From: Bacteroides sp. CAG:443
Lineage (GTDB): Bacteria; Bacteroidota; Bacteroidia; Bacteroidales; Bacteroidaceae
Assembly: GCA_000432735.1 (NCBI GenBank)
Contig: FR887822.1
Coordinates: 55,236 to 119,235, forward strand
DNA length: 64,000 nucleotides
Direction: 5' to 3'
The notes beneath the pieces were generated by a model. The model worked only from the letters and a program-made list of their open reading frames with translations, did no database searches and was not told where the DNA came from. The first letter of the stretch is position 1. Each line of letters opens with the position of its first letter. This document shows, piece by piece, positions 61,459 through 64,000 of this stretch. A program made the translations under genes and the position numbers.

Positions 61459-62915
61459 TATGCCTTTGCTGGAATATGTGCCAGTACATCGAGCAAGTGG
61501 CGCCAGAACTTATCGACTGTAGGGATAAGCATGCGTTCGTCGGGTGAATGAACGCCACGCAGCGTAGGACCGAACGAAACCATGTCGAGTGACGGATATT
61601 TCTCGAGGAACAAACCGCACTCCAGTCCGGCGTGAATGGCCTTGATCTTCGGTTCTGTAGCAAACAGACGCTTATAGCTTTCTACGGCAATTTGCAGCAC
61701 TTCAGAATTCGGATTGGGCTTCCATCCCGGATAACCGTCGCCGGTTGTAACCTCCGCACCGCCCAGCAGGAAGGCAGCAGCTACCATCTGCGACATGTCC
61801 TTGCGTGAAGAAAGGATGGAACTGCGCTGGCTGGTTACGACTACGATCTTGCCGTCACGCTGCTTGACTGAAGCCAGATTGGAAGAAGTTTCTACCAGTC
61901 CCGGAATATCCTGGCTCATGGCATACACACCATTGTGTACGGCATAGAGGGAAAGAAGGAACTTCTTCATCGCCTCCTGCTCCATGACTTCTGCACGAGG
62001 ACTCTCCGATTCGAGTTCCATAACAAGGTTCGGCTCTGTTACCGCGAACTCATTTTCTACTTCCGACAAGTATACATTCAGGTCAACACGTACCGATTCC
62101 TTATCCTTCATCGGGACAGCACAAACAGCATGTGCCTCGCGAGGAATGGCATTGTGCAGGTTACCTCCATCTATCTCGCACAGACGCAAATCGTATTTCT
62201 CCATCAGCTGAACCAGGAAACGGTTCAACAGCTTGTTGGCATTGGCACGGTTCTTATTGATATCATCGCCCGAATGTCCGCCCGTGAGACCTTTTACAGC
62301 CACACGGAAGAAGAAGTATCCTTCGGGAGCAGCCGTCATCGGACAAGGGAACTGTGCGGTAGTACCAGCTCCACCGGCACATCCGATGAACAATTCGCCT
62401 TCATCTTCCGAATCGAGATTAATCAGGATGTCGCCATTCATAAATCCTTCCTTCAAGGCAAAGGCACCTGTCAGACCAGTTTCTTCGTCGACGGTAAACA
62501 GACACTGTATCGGTCCGTGCTCGATATCCTCTGAAGCCAGTACGGCAAGCTGGGTAGCAATACCAATTCCGTTGTCGGCTCCCAGTGTAGTACCCTTCGC
62601 TCTCAACCATTCTCCGTCGACATAAGTTTGTATCGGGTCGGTTTCGAAATTATGTTCTGTATCTTTATTCTTCTCGCATACCATATCCATGTGCGACTGA
62701 AGGACAACTGTCTTCAAGTTTTCCTTGCCGGCAGAAGCCGGTTTCTCAATCAAGACATTGCCAGCTTCGTCTGTCTTGGCAGCAAGACCATGTTTTTTGG
62801 CAAACTCAAGCAGATATGCTCTGATTTTTTCTTCCTTCTTCGAAGGACGCGGTACCTGACATACTTCCTCAAAATAATGGAAGACAACAGCAGGTTGCAA
62901 ATCTTTTTTTTCCAT
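61458..62915 (-). CDS. pepD: Aminoacyl-histidine dipeptidase (Xaa-His dipeptidase)
   Basis: The 485-residue product is an M20-family metallopeptidase of the PepD type. It shows the metal-site segments SHMDMVCEKN near 83, TLGADNGIGIA near 120 and VDEETGLTGAFAL near 150, and the GLTGGHSGDDI segment of the dimerisation domain near 225. It hydrolyses dipeptides such as carnosine and other Xaa-His pairs in the cytoplasm. The frame is open to 63023, but the ATG at 62915 aligns with the family start MEKKDLQPAVVFHYFEEV. It is cotranscribed with the EEP gene. Confidence 0.9.
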   Translation of the reverse strand: MEKKDLQPAVVFHYFEEVCQVPRPSKKEEKIRAYLLEFAKKHGLAAKTDEAGNVLIEKPASAGKENLKTVVLQSHMDMVCEKNKDTEHNFETDPIQTYVDGEWLRAKGTTLGADNGIGIATQLAVLASEDIEHGPIQCLFTVDEETGLTGAFALKEGFMNGDILINLDSEDEGELFIGCAGGAGTTAQFPCPMTAAPEGYFFFRVAVKGLTGGHSGDDINKNRANANKLLNRFLVQLMEKYDLRLCEIDGGNLHNAIPREAHAVCAVPMKDKESVRVDLNVYLSEVENEFAVTEPNLVMELESESPRAEVMEQEAMKKFLLSLYAVHNGVYAMSQDIPGLVETSSNLASVKQRDGKIVVVTSQRSSILSSRKDMSQMVAAAFLLGGAEVTTGDGYPGWKPNPNSEVLQIAVESYKRLFATEPKIKAIHAGLECGLFLEKYPSLDMVSFGPTLRGVHSPDERMLIPTVDKFWRHLLDVLAHIPAKA

Positions 62916-63029
62916 ACAATGTTTATTTATTTGTTTTATCATCCGTAAAAATAAGTTAAAAACACATATTAACGGGGCAAGTAACCTCTTTTTTCCCCAC
63001 CGAAAAGAGCAAATCGGTGACAAAAGATT

Positions 63030-63037
63030 TATATTTG
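63030..63037 (+). promoter_or_regulatory. -7 element before the small membrane protein gene
   Basis: TATATTTG fits the consensus and is 19 bases before the ATG at 63057. Confidence 0.55.
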
Positions 63038-63056
63038 CACCACAAAATTAATAGAA

Positions 63057-63302
63057 ATGCTCAAGACTATCCTTATAACAATGTTAATAGTTGCTATCTG
63101 CATAGCACTATTATCGGTAAAGATACTCTTTAAGAAGAACGGACGTTTCCCTAACACGCACGTTAGTGGAAGTAAAGCTATGAGAAAAAGAGGTATCGGA
63201 TGTGTGCAGTCGCAGGACAGGGAAGCACAGCAAGTGAACCCGCACGCCATAGCAGAACGCAGACATCCGGAAGCGGAAACCGAAAAAACAATTAATAACT
63301 AA
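63057..63302 (+). CDS. Small single-pass membrane protein, 81 residues
   Basis: The product begins MLKTILITMLIVAICIALLS, a single transmembrane segment, followed by a basic, charged tail (FKKNGRFPNTHVSGSKAMR). Small proteins with this membrane anchor and an FPNTHV-like motif recur in Bacteroidales, in my recollection, beside OmpH genes. The OmpH-like gene starts 15 bases after its stop, suggesting cotranscription. The function is unknown. Confidence 0.7.
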   Translation: MLKTILITMLIVAICIALLSVKILFKKNGRFPNTHVSGSKAMRKRGIGCVQSQDREAQQVNPHAIAERRHPEAETEKTINN

Positions 63303-63317
63303 GATACTAAAAACATT

Positions 63318-63926
63318 ATGAAAAGTATGAAGCATATCCTTAACGGATTAATCGCACTGGCCCTGGTGCTGATGTTTACACAATGTACTGACAACAAGGC
63401 AAATGACAAAAGTACCTCAACTCCGGCTGTAGTGGGTGGTCCGGTCAACATGAAGATAGCTTACGTGGAAATCGATTCTCTGCTGACTAAATATCGTTAC
63501 TGGAATGACCTGAACGAAATGATGATTCAGAAGGAAGAAAACATTCGTACTACACTGAACGAAAAGGCAAAGGAACTGGATCAGGAAATGAGAGAATTCC
63601 AGCGCAAACTGGAAAACAATGGTTTCGCCAGCCGCGAACGTGCTGAACAGGAAAATCTGCGTATCAGCCAGAAACAGCGTGACTTGCAGCAGTTGCAGGA
63701 AAAACTGACCAGCGAATTGCAGGCAGAAAACCAGAAAATCAGCTTGCAGTTGCGTGATTCTATCAACTCTTTCCTGAAAACTTACAATAAAGACAAGGGT
63801 TACAGTCTGATCATCAGCAACACTGGTTTCGACAACTTGCTGTATGCTGACCCTGCATTCAATATTACCCAGGAAATCGTAGACGGACTGAATGCCCGCT
63901 ATAACCCTGCATCAAGCAAGAAATAA
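63318..63926 (+). CDS. OmpH/Skp-like periplasmic chaperone, lipoprotein
   Basis: The 202-residue product has a lipoprotein signal (Cys about residue 23, LMFTQC) and a Skp/OmpH domain from KIAYVEIDSLL near residue 46. Residues of about 60-150 form the expected long coiled-coil arms, rich in Glu, Gln and Lys (KELDQEMREFQRKL, QQLQEKLTSEL). Such proteins hold outer-membrane proteins in the periplasm during assembly. Lipidation is unusual for classical Skp but common in Bacteroidetes. The start could also be the ATG at 63327. Confidence 0.85.
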   Translation: MKSMKHILNGLIALALVLMFTQCTDNKANDKSTSTPAVVGGPVNMKIAYVEIDSLLTKYRYWNDLNEMMIQKEENIRTTLNEKAKELDQEMREFQRKLENNGFASRERAEQENLRISQKQRDLQQLQEKLTSELQAENQKISLQLRDSINSFLKTYNKDKGYSLIISNTGFDNLLYADPAFNITQEIVDGLNARYNPASSKK

Positions 63927-63958
63927 TTTTAAAACCTTGTATTAATTCAAGCCCTGCC

Positions 63959-64000
63959 TGAAGTGACCCCAAAAAGTTGGACGGTTTAAATATTATCCGT
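63959..64000. mobile_element. Possible IS terminus at the window edge
   Basis: TGACCCCAAAAAGTTGGACG begins at 63964 and resembles the terminal inverted repeat of IS3-type (IS150-like) elements, as found in many Bacteroides IS. The rest of the element lies outside the window, so no transposase can be confirmed. Confidence 0.5.

Overview
The window is a stretch of a Bacteroidales chromosome, most likely Bacteroides or Phocaeicola. The evidence is the recurring Bacteroidetes promoter (TTTG, about 19 bases, then TAnnTTTG) before many genes, several lipoproteins with short lipoboxes, fimbrillin-like proteins, and gut-anaerobe gene content. No rRNA, tRNA or CRISPR array was seen. Both edges cut features: a beta-helix protein on the left and what looks like an IS terminus on the right.

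Bases 1-6,400 hold the tail of a beta-helix protein, a purple acid phosphatase-like enzyme, a lipoprotein joining a fimbrillin-like domain to an IdeS/Mac-type cysteine peptidase, and a short DXP synthase. Bases 6,284-12,518 are a thiamine operon (thiS-thiE-thiG-thiC-thiH-thiF-tenI-like) behind a TPP riboswitch. DXP is a thiazole precursor, so the divergent dxs fits the same pathway. Bases 12,500-22,300 hold prs, a frameshifted B12-binding radical SAM gene, a FabK/NMO-like flavoenzyme, a MATE exporter, a large AsmA-like protein and a fimbrillin-like lipoprotein.

Bases 22,461-30,431 are the most unusual part. A three-gene SMC-like condensin module (MksF/JetA, MksE/JetB and MksB/JetC-like) has no JetD nuclease. 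It is followed by a second transcription unit of a small GNAT-like protein, an IbrA-type PP-loop/DUF3440 protein and an IbrB-type ParB-fold protein. This is the best candidate for an undescribed system.

Bases 30,457-40,150 carry an amylase-family enzyme, a patatin and a nitroreductase, then the ilv operon (ilvD-ilvB-ilvN-thioesterase-ilvC). That operon is led by a previously unannotated leader peptide rich in Ile, Leu and Val and by an intrinsic terminator, which is classical attenuation. Bases 40,300-43,635 hold an SlyD-like FKBP, a BadF-type kinase and an orphan sugar-phosphate transferase. Bases 43,642-46,618 are a steroid/bile-acid cluster (SDR, OYE-type reductase, 5-alpha-reductase) whose OYE gene is broken by a 31-bp insertion.

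Bases 46,685-49,123 hold nadC, rlmH and an AlkD-like gene. Bases 49,133-56,268 are an operon-like group (porin, imelysin, di-haem protein, CcsBA) that suggests iron or haem-dependent periplasmic chemistry. The rest holds purT, a GIN/PspC/PadR envelope module, a GNAT enzyme, an EEP nuclease-like protein, pepD, a small membrane protein and an OmpH/Skp-like lipoprotein. Three intergenic arrays of degenerate units about 21 nt long, each with two TTGTACAA palindromes exactly 21 bp apart, lie near 21.0, 33.7 and 57.6 kb.
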